Assembly (NCBI RefSeq): GCF_002724055.1
Contig: NZ_BDQY01000016.1
Location: 1-64,000 of the forward strand
Reading direction: 5' to 3'
DNA from: Tepidibacter mesophilus
GTDB lineage: Bacteria > Bacillota > Clostridia > Peptostreptococcales > Peptostreptococcaceae
DNA length: 64,000 bases
The stretch's first letter is position 1. Each line of letters opens with the position of its first letter. Below the pieces are notes generated by a model. It had not been told where the DNA came from and searched no databases. It worked only from the letters and a program-made list of their open reading frames with translations. Made by a program: the position numbers and the translations under genes. Of this stretch, positions 18,049-29,409 are shown in pieces.

Positions 18049-21000
18049 TTATATCATCTTTTCTAAAACGTTAGCAATTTCTGTAATCAATTTGTAATGA
18101 TTTTTTTCCTTTGGTTTAAATTTGTAATACGGTTTTAGATACACTGTATCTTTTATCTGCTTTATAGATTCTACCTTTAATTGCTTACCCAGTGCTTTAA
18201 TATAAGCTATCATTATTAATGTTCTAAGAGGAGTAGGTATATCAGAGAATCTATCTTCTATTTCTTCTTCTATATCCTCTTTGTCTTTTTTATTTTCTAT
18301 AGCTGCTATTTTTTTGTATATCTCAATCTTAGTTCTTTCATCTTCTATATAATCCTCAGGTATATAAGCATTTACACTTAAATCTACTTCTGTATCTATT
18401 TGTTCGATTACTTCTTCGCCTTTTACTTTTCTTATAGACTCGTTTAACATTTTGACGTAAAGATCATATCCTATTACAGCCATATGCCCATGCTGCTGAG
18501 ATCCTAGTATATTTCCAGCTCCTCTTATTTCGAGGTCTCTCATTGCTATTTTAAATCCTGAACCGAATTCAGTAAATTCTTTTATAGCTTTAAGTCTTTT
18601 TTCAGCTACCTCACTTAGCATTTTATTTTTTTCATACATGAAGTAAGCATACCCTTGTCTTGATGATCTTCCAACTCTTCCTCTTAACTGATAAAGCTGA
18701 GATAATCCCATTTTATCTGCATCGTATATTATTATTGTATTTGCATTTTGAATGTCCATTCCAGTCTCTATTATCGTTGTACAAACTAATACATCGTATT
18801 CTTTTTCAAGAAATTCTACCATTATCTTTTCTAAGCTTCTAACGCTCATCTTTCCATGCCCAAGAGCAACCCTAGCAGACGGTACAAGTTTTTTTATAAG
18901 TGTAGCTATTCTTTCAATTCCCTCTACTCTATTGTAAACAAAAAACACCTGACCTCCTCTTGATATCTCTCTCTCTATTGCATCTGCTATGATGCTTTCT
19001 TTAGATTCAACAACGTAAGTAAGTACAGGATGCCTCTCTTGAGGAGGCTCTTCTATTAAAGACATATCTCTTATCCCACTAAGTGACATATGAAGAGTTC
19101 TAGGTATAGGAGTTGCAGAAAGTGTTAATACATCAACAGATGATTTTAACTTTTTAAGTTTTTCTTTATGCTTAACTCCAAATCTTTGCTCTTCATCTAT
19201 TACTACAAGTCCTAATTGTTTAAATTCAATGTCCTTAGATATTATTCTATGAGTTCCAATTAAAACATCTACAAGTCCTTTTTTAATATCCTCTATTATT
19301 TGTTTTTGCTGCTTTGGAGTTTTAAATCTACTTAAAACTTCTACTTTTATAGGGAAATCTTCAAATCTTTTTTGGAATGTATTAAAATGTTGTTGAGCTA
19401 ATATTGTAGTTGGCACCAAGAATGCTACCTGCTTAGATTCCATGCAAGCTTTAAATACTGCTCTTATTGCTACTTCTGTTTTACCGTAGCCAACATCTCC
19501 ACATATTAATCTATCCATTACCTTATCACATTCCATATCAGATTTAACATCTTCTATTGCCTTTATCTGATCCCTAGTTTCTTCAAATGGGAATAAAGAT
19601 TCGAACTCTCTTTGCCAATGGGTATCCTCATTATATACATAACCTTTTGCCTTTTCCCTTTTTGCATAAAGTTCTATTAAATCCTTAGTCATATCTTCTA
19701 TTGATTTTTTAACCTTATTTTTTGCCTTTGCCCATTCATTGGTTCCAAGTTTATTAAGCTTTACATTCTCAACATTTTGTCCTATATATTTTTGGACTTT
19801 ATCCATTTGATCCGTTGGAACAAACAAACTATCTGAATTTGCATAAATTATTTTTATATAATCCTTTTTGATTCCATCTACCTTTAATTGTTCAATTCCA
19901 GCATACCTTCCTACTCCATGACCCTCATGTACTACATAATCTCCAACACTAAGTTCTAAGAAGCTTTCTATCTTCTTTCCACTTTTGAACTTCTTCTTTT
20001 TCTTTTGAGATATTCTTTTGTGAACTCCAAATATCTCTTTATCAGTTATTAAAGCATACTTAAAATCACTACATAAGAACCCCTCCGATATACTACCAGG
20101 AGTTATTATTATTTGAGAATTTTCAATTTGAGCCTCTTTTTCTTTTGAAAATATAACTTCAACATCTAAGTCCAATAAATCATTGTATATTTTTTTAGAT
20201 TTTTCTAAAGATCCAGGTACTATCAATATCTTGTAACCTTGTTTTTTTAAATTGTTTATTTCATCTATAAATAAGTCCATTTTTGAATTAAACACTGTTA
20301 TTTCTCTTGAATTAAAATTGATAATACTATTTGGCTTAAATTCATCTACTTGCTTTGATAGCACACTATTTTGTATTATGAACCTATCTTTAATAAAATA
20401 ATCTAATTCTTCAAATGTATTTACTAAATTTATTTGTGATAATAAAACGGTATGTCTTTCTAGGTTTACATTAAAATTCGATTTAAATTCTTCATAATAA
20501 TTTTGAGATTTTTCTTTTATTCTTTCAGGTTCATTGAATATTACTAAAGCATCTTTCTTTAAATAAGAAAATATAGTTTTATCTTCATCTTCATACATAT
20601 AATCTATATAATTTTCAAGTCCTTCAAAATATATAAGTTCTTTTATCTTTAATATATTAGAGTGTACATCATCACTAGTATCATCTTTTATTTCATTTTG
20701 AAGGTTTTCTATAGTTTTATCTATATTGTCTGGATATAGAATTTCTCTTGATGGAATTATTTCAAACTCTGTTATCTTCTCTATTGATTTTTGAGATATT
20801 ATATCAAACATTCTTATAGAATCTATTTCTTCATCGAATAATTCTATTCTCAAAGGGTAGTCTGTGTTAGCACAATATATGTCTATTATTCCACCCCTTA
20901 TACTAAACTGTCCTACTCCCTCAACCTTATTAACTCTTTCATACCCAAGTCCTACAAGCCTTGATGAGAGTTGATCTATGTTTATAGTATCATCCATAGT

Positions 21001-21426
21001 GTATTTCAATATATTCTGCTTAAATACATTCTTTGGTATGTATTTTTTAAGTACTGCTTCTATTGAGCATACTATTACTATGTTTTCTTCTTTTACAAGC
21101 CTCAATAAAACCTTCATTCTCTTTGATTCTTCATGTCTATCTTTTGCATCTAAGAAATAAAATAATATTTCTTCAAATGGTAAATATACAGCTTTATCTC
21201 CTAAATAAAAACTCAAATCTTCATATATTCTTTTAGCTTCCAGATCACTATGAGTTATTATTATAGCCTGTCTATTTAATTTATTTATAATACTGTAGCT
21301 CATATGAGTTCTTTGAGAAGGTATTAGCCCATTTATCAAAAGAGGAGATTTATTATTATTTATCATTTCTAATAAGGTATTAAATGCCAAAGAATTATTC
21401 AATGGATATGTGAAGATATTGTTCAT
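18049..21426 (-). CDS. mfd: Transcription-repair coupling factor
   Basis: Mfd displaces RNA polymerase stalled at DNA lesions and recruits UvrA. The 1125-residue protein is of normal length. Visible parts are the UvrB-like N-terminus, the RNA polymerase interaction domain beginning with GDYVVHEGHGVGRYAGIEQL, the translocase Walker A GDVGYGKTE (about residue 645), the DEEQRFGVKHKE box (about 745), the LRGRVGRSSRQGYAYF motif VI and the TRCF C-terminal domain. A GTG at 21435 overlaps the GAGGTG site, so the ATG at 21426 is preferred. It follows pth closely. Confidence 0.97.
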   Translation of the reverse strand: MNNIFTYPLNNSLAFNTLLEMINNNKSPLLINGLIPSQRTHMSYSIINKLNRQAIIITHSDLEAKRIYEDLSFYLGDKAVYLPFEEILFYFLDAKDRHEESKRMKVLLRLVKEENIVIVCSIEAVLKKYIPKNVFKQNILKYTMDDTINIDQLSSRLVGLGYERVNKVEGVGQFSIRGGIIDIYCANTDYPLRIELFDEEIDSIRMFDIISQKSIEKITEFEIIPSREILYPDNIDKTIENLQNEIKDDTSDDVHSNILKIKELIYFEGLENYIDYMYEDEDKTIFSYLKKDALVIFNEPERIKEKSQNYYEEFKSNFNVNLERHTVLLSQINLVNTFEELDYFIKDRFIIQNSVLSKQVDEFKPNSIINFNSREITVFNSKMDLFIDEINNLKKQGYKILIVPGSLEKSKKIYNDLLDLDVEVIFSKEKEAQIENSQIIITPGSISEGFLCSDFKYALITDKEIFGVHKRISQKKKKKFKSGKKIESFLELSVGDYVVHEGHGVGRYAGIEQLKVDGIKKDYIKIIYANSDSLFVPTDQMDKVQKYIGQNVENVKLNKLGTNEWAKAKNKVKKSIEDMTKDLIELYAKREKAKGYVYNEDTHWQREFESLFPFEETRDQIKAIEDVKSDMECDKVMDRLICGDVGYGKTEVAIRAVFKACMESKQVAFLVPTTILAQQHFNTFQKRFEDFPIKVEVLSRFKTPKQQKQIIEDIKKGLVDVLIGTHRIISKDIEFKQLGLVVIDEEQRFGVKHKEKLKKLKSSVDVLTLSATPIPRTLHMSLSGIRDMSLIEEPPQERHPVLTYVVESKESIIADAIEREISRGGQVFFVYNRVEGIERIATLIKKLVPSARVALGHGKMSVRSLEKIMVEFLEKEYDVLVCTTIIETGMDIQNANTIIIYDADKMGLSQLYQLRGRVGRSSRQGYAYFMYEKNKMLSEVAEKRLKAIKEFTEFGSGFKIAMRDLEIRGAGNILGSQQHGHMAVIGYDLYVKMLNESIRKVKGEEVIEQIDTEVDLSVNAYIPEDYIEDERTKIEIYKKIAAIENKKDKEDIEEEIEDRFSDIPTPLRTLIMIAYIKALGKQLKVESIKQIKDTVYLKPYYKFKPKEKNHYKLITEIANVLEKMI

Positions 21427-21441
21427 ATTTATCACCTCTAA

Positions 21442-22002
21442 TTAACCATTATATTTATTCATAGATACATCAATTCCCTCTTTTATTATAGCTTCAACAG
21501 CGTAAGCTGATCTTTGTAGGCTTTCATTTAAAGAGTCTATCTCTTCTTTTTTAAATTTAGACAGCACAAATGAAGCTAGGTCTTGACCATTTTGAGGTCT
21601 TGATACACCTACTCTTATTCTTTTAAAATCATCAAATTTAAGATTATATATTATAGATCTCATTCCATTGTGAGTACCAGCACTTCCTTTTTTTCTTATT
21701 CTAATCTTACCCACATCAAGATCTATATCATCATATATAACTATTATATTTTCTGGCTCTAGTTTATAGAAGCTATATATATCAAGTAAACTTTGCCCAC
21801 TTAAATTCATATAGGTCTGTGGTTTTACAAGTATTACCTTCTCAGTTCCTATTCTTCCTTCTCCTATAATAGCTTTATGCTTTATTTTGTTAACTTGTAT
21901 ATTATTGTCCTTTGCTAAGATATCTATAACATCAAATCCAACATTATGTCTTGTATTATCATATTGTTTACCTGGATTCCCCAGTCCTACAACTACATAC
22001 AT
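21442..22002 (-). CDS. pth: Peptidyl-tRNA hydrolase
   Basis: 186 residues with the family landmarks [19 protein letters not shown] (catalytic His in the TRHNVG segment), [27 protein letters not shown] and [12 protein letters not shown]. Pth cleaves peptidyl-tRNAs released prematurely from ribosomes. It corresponds to Bacillus spoVC and precedes mfd by 15 bases, as in many Firmicutes. Confidence 0.97.
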   Translation of the reverse strand: MYVVVGLGNPGKQYDNTRHNVGFDVIDILAKDNNIQVNKIKHKAIIGEGRIGTEKVILVKPQTYMNLSGQSLLDIYSFYKLEPENIIVIYDDIDLDVGKIRIRKKGSAGTHNGMRSIIYNLKFDDFKRIRVGVSRPQNGQDLASFVLSKFKKEEIDSLNESLQRSAYAVEAIIKEGIDVSMNKYNG

Positions 22003-22105
22003 TTAAAATCCTCCTGTTTTTGCATTTTTGGTAACTATATTATTATATCATATCTAGAAATATTTATATGAGTTTAAAAAGTCTTTATTTAAAAATCTCA
22101 AATTA

Positions 22106-22315
22106 TGTGGATTATCAAAACTGTCTATAAAAATACCATGAACGCAACAATATTTTGAATACAACTAAGCTTTCGACTTATTAATAATTCTAAAATTTAC
22201 GAACTCCCTTCAGTCAGACACGCAAATTTCTTAACGTATTATTAAACGGCAAAAACTAAGTTATATTAGTCAAAATATCTAAAAGCATTCACTAACATTT
22301 TTATAGACAGTTTTT
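22106..22315. repeat. Family B hairpin repeat (copy B1)
   Basis: About 210 bp. It begins TGTGGATTATC and then has perfect terminal inverted repeats, AAAACTGTCTATAAAAAT and ATTTTTATAGACAGTTTT. Inner arms (AACTAAGC and TAAGTT segments, AAATTTACGAAC and GCAAATTTCTTAACG) pair toward an apex that is the reverse complement of the family A apex. No gene lies in 22003-22762; between the two repeats (22316-22527) I see nothing recognisable. Confidence 0.9.
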
Positions 22316-22527
22316 TTATGTTAATTTCTATAACATAAAATCAATCCTACCTCATTATAAAGCAATACTTACATGCAGAAACCATTAAGTTCTTATCTCC
22401 AACCTTACATAGGATGGGATTTTAGAACTTTTAGCTTTCATATAAAAAAATTACCCGTTGAAAAATAATCTAAGGGCAGAAAGATGATATGAATAACTTA
22501 AAAATTATATAATTTACCCTATAATTA

Positions 22528-22728
22528 AAAATGACGCTCATTGAAATGTTAGCTACTTTTGGTTAGCATTTTACTATAAAACTTAGATTGTGCTGTTAAA
22601 ATATCCGGTAAGAAACTTCTTTGTTTGACCAAAGGGAGTTTAAGAAGTTTTAGGATATTTTATAAAGCATAATCTATAGTTTTATTAAAATGTTGACTAA
22701 GTAGCGTTATTTCAATGAGTGTCATTTT
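22528..22728. repeat. Family A hairpin repeat (copy A3)
   Basis: About 201 bp. The outer arms AAAATGACGCTCATTGAAAT and ATTTCAATGAGTGTCATTTT pair with a single G-U wobble. The inner TAGATTGTGCT segment and the AAACTTCTT/AAGAAGTTT pair lead to the TTTGACCAAAGGGAGTTT apex. It lies just downstream of the chemoreceptor gene, which ends at 22763 on the minus strand. Confidence 0.9.
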
Positions 22729-22762
22729 GGGTTTAAGCACTATCTTTTTAGTTTTATAACAA

Positions 22763-24751
22763 TTATATCTTAAATACCTTTATTTCATCTGTAAGCTTCA
22801 TAGCAAGCCCATTAAGATCATCCGCAAGCTTTGCTACTTCTTCAACTGCTGCTGATTGTTGTTGCATAGAAGCATTTACCTCCTCAGATGATGATGCACT
22901 TTCTTCTGATACTGCTGCTATGTTTTGTATTGACTCTACTATAAGATCTTTTTCTTTATTTATATTATGTATAAAATCACTTATAGAAGATATTTTATAA
23001 GTTATATCTCCAACAGATTTTGATATAACATCAAATGAATCATTAACTTTGTTAACAGAATCCACTTGTTCTTTGGATATTTCTTTTACTTCATTCATAA
23101 TAATTACAGCATTATCACTATCTTTTCTTATATTATCTATTATATTCTTTATATTATCTGTTGCAACTCTTGAACCCTCTGCAAGCTTTCTTATTTCATC
23201 TGCTACAACTGCAAATCCTTTGCCGTGTTCTCCAGCTCTTGCAGCCTCTATAGATGCATTAAGTGCTAATAAGTTGGTTTGCTCTGCTATAGTTGTTATA
23301 GTATTTAATATATTTTCTATATCCTGAGATTTTTTATTAAACTCCACTATAGCTTCTTCTACTTTAAGAGTAGCATCTGAGTTTTTATTAGTCTTTTGAA
23401 TTAATTCTTCAACTGCTTCAAATCCAGCAACATTTGAATTAGCCACATTTTCAGCTGATTTAAACATCTCGTTAGTATTTTGATTTAATTCATCGAACTT
23501 ACTTGCAAGATTTTCTACTAATCCATATCCTCTTTCAGCTTCTTCAGCTTGAGATATAGCACCACTCGCTATTTCTTCAATATTAGCTCCAACCTGTTCT
23601 GACGTTGCGCTAGTTTCTTGTGCTATTGCAGCTAAATTTTCTGATGAAGTTCTTACATTAATAGTTACATCACTTATATTCGTTATCAAACCTTTTAATG
23701 TATGTACCGTATCGTTGAATATATTAGAGACTTCTTCAAATTCGTCTCCAGTTTTAACTTTGGACTGTACTGTTAAATCTCCAGATTTTATATATTGATT
23801 ATACTCTATTATATGTTTTATTTGTTTTGTTATGAAATTAGAGAATATGTAACCTATAAATATAGCTACTAACAAGAATAATAGACCAATCGTTAAAGAT
23901 ATTTTTAACATATCATTAGCTCTACTGTATATTTCATCAGTATATATACTTCCTATTATTGTCCATCCAGTTGATTTCATACTCTTGAAATGTGCATGCT
24001 TTGATACCATTTTCCCATTTTGTTCATATTTATATGCTACACTAGTTTTATTTTCATCAAGTGCTTTAACTATATCTTGAGAATCTACTCCCTTACCTAT
24101 TTTTTCAGGGTTTTTGTGGCTCATCATTAACTTATTAGATGATATAAGCATAGGATATCCATTACTACCTATAGTCATCCTATTCATATTATCTGACAGT
24201 GTTTTAAGATCTATATCTATACCTACAACCCCTATAAAATTATTGTTATTATCATATACAGGTGCAGATGCCGTTACTACTAATTTATTAGTATGTACAT
24301 CTATATACGGTTCAGTCCACGATACGCCATTTTTTTCAACTGCATTTTTGTACCAAGGTCTTTGCTTTGGGTCAAATCCTTCTTCATATTCAGCTTCAGG
24401 ATATGTATACATACTTTTATCTTCAAGACCTAAGTATATGGATATAGAATCTTTATGAGAATCTATAAAATCTTTGAATATATGCATCATAAATTGTTCA
24501 TATTCTGGATGTTCTACTATTGATTTTACATCTATATTATTTGAAATCATATTTAAATTTTCATTATACCCATTTAAATAATTTTCTATAGATATCTCGA
24601 TTCCATCCATAGTACTAGAAGCTAGCTCTTTTAAATCTCCGTTTATTATACTTATACTTTGTTTATAAGTACCTACCCCAACGACTATTAAAGGAATGCT
24701 TATAAGAAGTATAAACATCATTATCATTTTATTTTTTATCCCCAATTTCAT
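22763..24751 (-). CDS. Methyl-accepting chemotaxis protein with dCache sensor
   Basis: 662 residues: a transmembrane helix (about 10-30), an extracellular double-Cache domain (about 35-275), a second helix (about 280-305), HAMP, and a long cytoplasmic signalling coil with the conserved hairpin tip [20 protein letters not shown]. The sensor contains [21 protein letters not shown] and later GVVGIDIDL. These resemble the R-W-Y...Y...D pattern known for amino-acid-binding dCache_1 domains, so an amino acid ligand is a reasonable inference. It stands alone between pth and prs, where Bacillus has no chemoreceptor. Confidence 0.93.
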   Translation of the reverse strand: MKLGIKNKMIMMFILLISIPLIVVGVGTYKQSISIINGDLKELASSTMDGIEISIENYLNGYNENLNMISNNIDVKSIVEHPEYEQFMMHIFKDFIDSHKDSISIYLGLEDKSMYTYPEAEYEEGFDPKQRPWYKNAVEKNGVSWTEPYIDVHTNKLVVTASAPVYDNNNNFIGVVGIDIDLKTLSDNMNRMTIGSNGYPMLISSNKLMMSHKNPEKIGKGVDSQDIVKALDENKTSVAYKYEQNGKMVSKHAHFKSMKSTGWTIIGSIYTDEIYSRANDMLKISLTIGLLFLLVAIFIGYIFSNFITKQIKHIIEYNQYIKSGDLTVQSKVKTGDEFEEVSNIFNDTVHTLKGLITNISDVTINVRTSSENLAAIAQETSATSEQVGANIEEIASGAISQAEEAERGYGLVENLASKFDELNQNTNEMFKSAENVANSNVAGFEAVEELIQKTNKNSDATLKVEEAIVEFNKKSQDIENILNTITTIAEQTNLLALNASIEAARAGEHGKGFAVVADEIRKLAEGSRVATDNIKNIIDNIRKDSDNAVIIMNEVKEISKEQVDSVNKVNDSFDVISKSVGDITYKISSISDFIHNINKEKDLIVESIQNIAAVSEESASSSEEVNASMQQQSAAVEEVAKLADDLNGLAMKLTDEIKVFKI

Positions 24752-24870
24752 GCCTCAATTCTCCTTTTTTATTGTATTGTTTTTATTATATATATTAGCA
24801 TATATTTATGATTTTTCCATATTTTCGACATTTTTTTCTGTTTTTTATAAATATAATTCCCTATAAAGTA

Positions 24871-24898
24871 AAAAAAATGGCTAAATAGCCATTTTTTT
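24871..24898 (-). terminator. Terminator after prs
   Basis: The stem AAAAAAATGGCTA with TAGCCATTTTTTT is almost perfect. It lies about 120 bases past the prs stop codon, on the far side of repeat C2, so C2 would be in the prs 3' untranslated region. Confidence 0.8.
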
Positions 24899-24942
24899 AC
24901 ACATAAAAAACTATATAATTTTAAATCTGTGGAACCACGCTT

Positions 24943-25014
24943 GCAACTATTTTGAGCAACGGAGCCCGTTAGGGATCGTTGGCGACATGAGTCAGCGCGT
25001 AGCGACTAGACGAA
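24943..25014 (-). repeat. Family C repeat (copy C2)
   Basis: A reverse-oriented copy of the roughly 75-bp family C element. On the minus strand it begins immediately after the prs stop codon and ends before the prs terminator. Its hairpin pairs AACG/CGTT and CCC/GGG. Confidence 0.85.
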
Positions 25015-25019
25015 TTTTT

Positions 25020-25967
25020 TTATTTAAATAAACAACTCACAGATTCATTAGAGAATATCTTGTTTATAGCACTTGCAAATATAGGTGCAACAGATTGTAC
25101 CTTTATTTTGTCTATTATTTTATCCTCTGGTAAGTTTATAGTATCAAGAACTATAAGCTCTTTTATAACAGAATTTTGTATTCTCTCTATTGCAGGTCCT
25201 GATAAAACAGGATGAGTACAACAAGCGTATACTTCTTTTGCTCCAAATTTCTTTAAAGCATCAGCTCCATTAGTTATTGTACCTGCAGTATCTATCATAT
25301 CATCTACTAATATAACATTTTTGTCTTTTATATCTCCTATTATATTCATAACCTCAGATACATTTGCTTTTGGTCTTCTCTTATCGATTATAGCTATTGG
25401 TGCATCTAATTGATTAGCAAAGTTTCTCGCTCTTGTAACACTTCCAAGGTCTGGTGATACAATTACTAAATCTTTTAATTGTTTTTCTTTAAAATATTTA
25501 GCAAGTATTGGTACTCCAAGTAAATGATCTACTGGTATATCGAAATATCCTTGTATTTGAGCAGCATGTAAGTCCATAGTAAGTACTCTATCTGCTCCCG
25601 CAGCTGTTATTAAGTTTGCAACTAATTTCGCTGTTATTGGATCTCTAGATTTTGCTTTTCTGTCTTGTCTAGCATATCCATAATACGGTATTACAGCTGT
25701 AATTCTACCTGCTGATGCTCTTTTTAGCCCATCGATAATAATTAATAATTCCATTAAATTATTATTTACTGGACTATTAGTTGATTGAATAACAAATACA
25801 TCTGTTCCTCTTACTGTTTCTTGAATGTTAACAGATATTTCTCCATCACTAAATGTTGATACATCAGTTTTTGCTATGTCTGCACTTAGATGCTCAGCTA
25901 TTTTTTGTGCAAGTTCAGGGTTAGAGTTTCCTGTAATAATTTTAATTTCACTACCACTAGTATTCAT
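25020..25967 (-). CDS. prs: Ribose-phosphate pyrophosphokinase
   Basis: Makes PRPP from ribose 5-phosphate and ATP for nucleotide, histidine and NAD synthesis. The 315-residue protein has [12 protein letters not shown], the [20 protein letters not shown] catalytic flexible loop and the PRPP-binding signature [14 protein letters not shown]. The C-terminus (SVSCLFK) departs slightly from the usual ending, where the C2 repeat abuts the stop codon. It follows glmU with a 35-base gap, as in Bacillus. Confidence 0.97.
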   Translation of the reverse strand: MNTSGSEIKIITGNSNPELAQKIAEHLSADIAKTDVSTFSDGEISVNIQETVRGTDVFVIQSTNSPVNNNLMELLIIIDGLKRASAGRITAVIPYYGYARQDRKAKSRDPITAKLVANLITAAGADRVLTMDLHAAQIQGYFDIPVDHLLGVPILAKYFKEKQLKDLVIVSPDLGSVTRARNFANQLDAPIAIIDKRRPKANVSEVMNIIGDIKDKNVILVDDMIDTAGTITNGADALKKFGAKEVYACCTHPVLSGPAIERIQNSVIKELIVLDTINLPEDKIIDKIKVQSVAPIFASAINKIFSNESVSCLFK

Positions 25968-26002
25968 ATATGAATAACCTCCCAGAAGAATTTTGTATAT
26001 AA

Positions 26003-27373
26003 TTATTTTTTTAATATGCCTTTTTTATCTACCCAACCTTCTTTGTTCACTTGTCTTGCTCTTGCTATTGATAAAGCGCCCTTTGGCACATCATCTGTTA
26101 TAGTAGATCCTGTAGCTACATATCCTTCTTCTTTGACTGTAACAGGTGCTACTATATTGCAGTTTGATCCTATAAATGCATTATCTTCAACAACAGATTT
26201 GAACTTGTTTTTTCCATCATAGTTTACAAAAACTACTCCACATCCTATGTTAACGTTTTTACCAACACTTGCATCTCCTATGTACGCTAAATGAGATGCC
26301 TTTGAGTTATCTCCTATTGTAGAATTCTTAACTTCTACAAAGTCTCCTATTTTTACATTCTCACCTATTGAGCTATTAGGTCTTAAGTATGCATATGGTC
26401 CAACTGTTGTATTATTTCCAATAGCGCTGTCAATTATAGTAGATGATTGAATTTCTACTTTGTTATTTATTGAAGAATTTTCGATTACACAATTAGTTCC
26501 TATTATACAATCTTCTCCTATTGTCGTATTTCCTTTTATTATACTTCCAGGATATATTGTAGTATCCATTCCTATTTTAACATCGCATTCTATATATGTA
26601 TTGTTAGTATCTATTATAGTAACTCCATTTTCCATATGATATTGATTAATTCTATTTCTTAGTATTCTCTCTGCTCTTTGAAGGTCTACTCTTGAGTTTA
26701 CACCCATTAGTTCTTCTATAGTTGATCCTTCATAAGCTCCTACTTTAAAGCCTTCATTCTTTAATATTTCTATAACATCTGTAAGGTAGTATTCACCTTG
26801 ATTGTTATTATTAGATATCTTAGATAAGCTCATTTTAAGATCTTTTCCATTGAAACAGTATATTCCAGAATTTATTTCATTAACTTTTGCTTCTTCTTTT
26901 GTTGCATCCTTTTGTTCAACTATCTTTAAAACATCTTTATTAGAATCTCTTATTATTCTTCCATATCCTGTAGGATTGTCCACTTTCGTAGTTAAAACAG
27001 TTGCAACGCATTTATTTTCTTTGTGATAATCGAATAGCTTTTGTAGAGTAGACTCTTTTATAAGAGGTGTATCTCCACATAAGACTACTATTTTATCGTC
27101 TTCTTTTATATGATCTTTAGCCATCATAACAGCATGTCCTGTTCCTAGCTGCTGCTCTTGTATAGCAGTTTTTACGTTATTTTTTAAGTTATCTTTAACC
27201 ATTTGGGCTTCATGTCCAAGAATTACTACATTTTCGATGCATCCTGCCTTCATAGCTATATTCACAACATGATTTACCATTTCAGTTCCACATACTTTGT
27301 GCAGTACTTTAGGAAGTTTAGATTTCATTCTAGTTCCCTTACCAGCAGCCAGTATTATAGATTTCAAATTCAT
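26003..27373 (-). CDS. glmU: Bifunctional UDP-N-acetylglucosamine pyrophosphorylase/glucosamine-1-phosphate acetyltransferase
   Basis: GlmU carries out the last two steps to UDP-GlcNAc, the wall precursor. The 456-residue protein has the uridyltransferase signature [20 protein letters not shown] in shortened form GKGTRMKS, the GDTPLI metal motif, and from about residue 250 a left-handed beta-helix of hexapeptide repeats with the acetyltransferase segment [20 protein letters not shown]. It shares the operon with prs. murC on the other strand nearby uses a downstream product of the same pathway. Confidence 0.97.
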   Translation of the reverse strand: MNLKSIILAAGKGTRMKSKLPKVLHKVCGTEMVNHVVNIAMKAGCIENVVILGHEAQMVKDNLKNNVKTAIQEQQLGTGHAVMMAKDHIKEDDKIVVLCGDTPLIKESTLQKLFDYHKENKCVATVLTTKVDNPTGYGRIIRDSNKDVLKIVEQKDATKEEAKVNEINSGIYCFNGKDLKMSLSKISNNNNQGEYYLTDVIEILKNEGFKVGAYEGSTIEELMGVNSRVDLQRAERILRNRINQYHMENGVTIIDTNNTYIECDVKIGMDTTIYPGSIIKGNTTIGEDCIIGTNCVIENSSINNKVEIQSSTIIDSAIGNNTTVGPYAYLRPNSSIGENVKIGDFVEVKNSTIGDNSKASHLAYIGDASVGKNVNIGCGVVFVNYDGKNKFKSVVEDNAFIGSNCNIVAPVTVKEEGYVATGSTITDDVPKGALSIARARQVNKEGWVDKKGILKK

Positions 27374-27521
27374 AATTTCACCTCATGTACATATTAGTGT
27401 ATCACTTTCACTTAAATACTATAGCATTTTTTGTCCAAAAAGTACATAATAATACGATATAAAATAATGGATATTCTATATTTCGTTCGATTTTGAAATT
27501 TTAGATTTTTTCAGAAAACAT

Positions 27522-27570
27522 AAAAAAAATACTTATATTGCTAAAACTTTTATATAAGCAATATAAGTAT
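27522..27570 (-). terminator. Terminator after spoVG
   Basis: Twelve-base arms ACTTATATTGCT and AGCAATATAAGT surround a 14-base loop, followed on the minus strand by a run of T. Confidence 0.88.
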
Positions 27571-27586
27571 ATTTATCGATTTAATA

Positions 27587-27874
27587 TTATTCCATTGCAA
27601 CTTCCATTTTAGCTAAAGCTTCCTCGTAAGCATTTAATATGCTGTCTTGAAGAACTTGTCTCATATGAGAGTTAATAGGATGAGCTATGTCTCTAAATTC
27701 CCCTTCTGTTATCTTTCTACTTGGCATAGCTATAAAAAGACCATTTTGACCTTCTATAATTTTTATATCGTGCACAACGAATAAATTATTAAAAGTTACA
27801 GATACAATCCCCTTCATTTTTCCATCATCTGTTATCTTTCTTACCCTAACGTCTGTTATTTCCAAAATACCCAC
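27587..27874 (-). CDS. spoVG: SpoVG, sporulation and RNA/DNA-binding regulator
   Basis: 95 residues with the strongly conserved SpoVG sequence: [52 protein letters not shown]. SpoVG binds nucleic acid and affects septation, sporulation and virulence genes in Firmicutes. It has its own terminator, so it is not cotranscribed with glmU by default. Confidence 0.97.
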   Translation of the reverse strand: MGILEITDVRVRKITDDGKMKGIVSVTFNNLFVVHDIKIIEGQNGLFIAMPSRKITEGEFRDIAHPINSHMRQVLQDSILNAYEEALAKMEVAME

Positions 27875-28091
27875 TCCCCTTTATACAAAAGTCTTTCTCT
27901 TAAGTTTTTAAATGTATACTTTTCTAAAATAAAAATCATAAAAAGTTACATTGTTGTTAATATGTTCTATGGTAATATATTCTATGGTAATATATTCTAC
28001 AAACTTTTTCAATTCCCTTTTAATTTTTTTACAATTTTTATGTAAACTTCACTGATTTTCACACATTATCCTATTGTATTGTTTTTAAGCA

Positions 28092-28127
28092 AAAAAAATG
28101 TAATTCTTGTTAAGAATTACATTTTTT
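28092..28127 (-). terminator. Terminator after purR
   Basis: AAAAAATGTAATTCTT and AAGAATTACATTTTTT form a 16-bp stem with a four-base loop, four bases after the purR stop codon. Confidence 0.9.
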
Positions 28128-28130
28128 ATA

Positions 28131-28952
28131 CTAATCTATTATAAAATTTTTATTAGGTTCAACTTTTATAACTCCATTTAATTCATCTATCTCTTTTAAA
28201 TCTATTAAAGACACGTAATCTTTTACAAGCTTTTCATTAGGAGTAGTTGTTGATATTAAAACCCCTTTTCCTATAACCTCAGCATTAAATTCATTCATAA
28301 GATCTTGCATACCTTTTAGTGTTCCTCCACCTCTCATGAAGTCATCTATTAATATCACCTTAGATCCTTCTTTCAATGCCTTTCTAGGAAGCGTCATAGT
28401 TTGAACTATATTCTTACTTCCAGATACATATGTTATATTAAGAGATGAACCTTCTGATGCCTTTGTATCTTTTCTTATTATAAGAAGAGGTAAGTTCATA
28501 GCTTTTGCTGTCATAAGTGCCATAGGGATACCTTTGGTCTCTATTGTCACTACATAATCTGCTTGGCTATAATCTATATATGATGCAAATATCTTACCTA
28601 TTTTAGATGATATTTCTGGACTGTATATAAGATCTATCATATATAAGAATCCTCCAGATAGTATTCTTGATGGATCATCTATCTTTTGGCAAATTTCATT
28701 TAAAAATAATTCATTATCTTTAGCCGATATTTTTGGTATGTATTTAACTCCACCCGCAGCTCCTGCTATTGTTATAACTTTTCCTAAATCTAATTTTTCA
28801 AATACATTTTTCACAACTAATATATCTTCACTTACAGTAGATTTTGCAGCGTTAAATTTTTCAGTAAAATAACTTAATGTAAATACTTTATTTGGGTTAT
28901 CTGAAAGTATTTTAACTATGGCTCCAATTCTTTCAGTTCTTTTAAATTTCAT
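28131..28952 (-). CDS. purR: Purine operon regulator PurR (Bacillus type)
   Basis: The 273-residue protein has an N-terminal winged helix (FKRTERIGAIVKILSDNPNK) and a type I phosphoribosyltransferase-like domain with the PRPP motif VILIDDFMRGGGTLKGM. PurR represses purine genes and is released by PRPP, the product of prs in the same block. A strong GGAGGT site precedes the ATG. It lies upstream of spoVG, as in Bacillus, but without yabJ. Confidence 0.96.
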   Translation of the reverse strand: MKFKRTERIGAIVKILSDNPNKVFTLSYFTEKFNAAKSTVSEDILVVKNVFEKLDLGKVITIAGAAGGVKYIPKISAKDNELFLNEICQKIDDPSRILSGGFLYMIDLIYSPEISSKIGKIFASYIDYSQADYVVTIETKGIPMALMTAKAMNLPLLIIRKDTKASEGSSLNITYVSGSKNIVQTMTLPRKALKEGSKVILIDDFMRGGGTLKGMQDLMNEFNAEVIGKGVLISTTTPNEKLVKDYVSLIDLKEIDELNGVIKVEPNKNFIID

Positions 28953-29006
28953 ATATTACCTCCTGTTAAATTGTTTTGAACAATAAATTTATACAACTCA
29001 ACCACT

Positions 29007-29092
29007 AAAAAATTCGTCTAGTCGCTACGCACTGACTCATGTCGCCAACGATCCCTACGGTTTCTGTTAATCAAAAATAGCTGCAAATGTAA
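29007..29092 (+). repeat. Family C repeat (copy C3)
   Basis: A somewhat degenerate copy (AATTCGTCTAGTCGCTACGC start; the second hairpin arm is decayed). It lies in the divergent region between purR and murC. The rest of 28953-29409 is AT-rich DNA with the purR and murC promoter regions and no other gene I can see. Confidence 0.8.
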
Positions 29093-29409
29093 ATTTTCAA
29101 TCAAAGTTACCCAAAATTCAAAAATTATATAATTTCCTTAGGGATAAAATATATTATTATGTTATAATAGAATTTACGTTTTATACATATTAATAATAGT
29201 AGATGCAATTTATTATTTGTAATTTATTGAAAAAAATGTAAGTTGTATGTTTTTTATCTATTTATATTATTTATTTCAAAAAAGTCTATTTTTAAATCTT
29301 TTATTATAGTTTCCGTTATGAGTTTCATAAAAGTCTTCATTTTGAAATTTTTAAATACAGACTTTTTTATTATAACACAATATTAGTTATTAAGGAGAGT
29401 TGATTTTAG

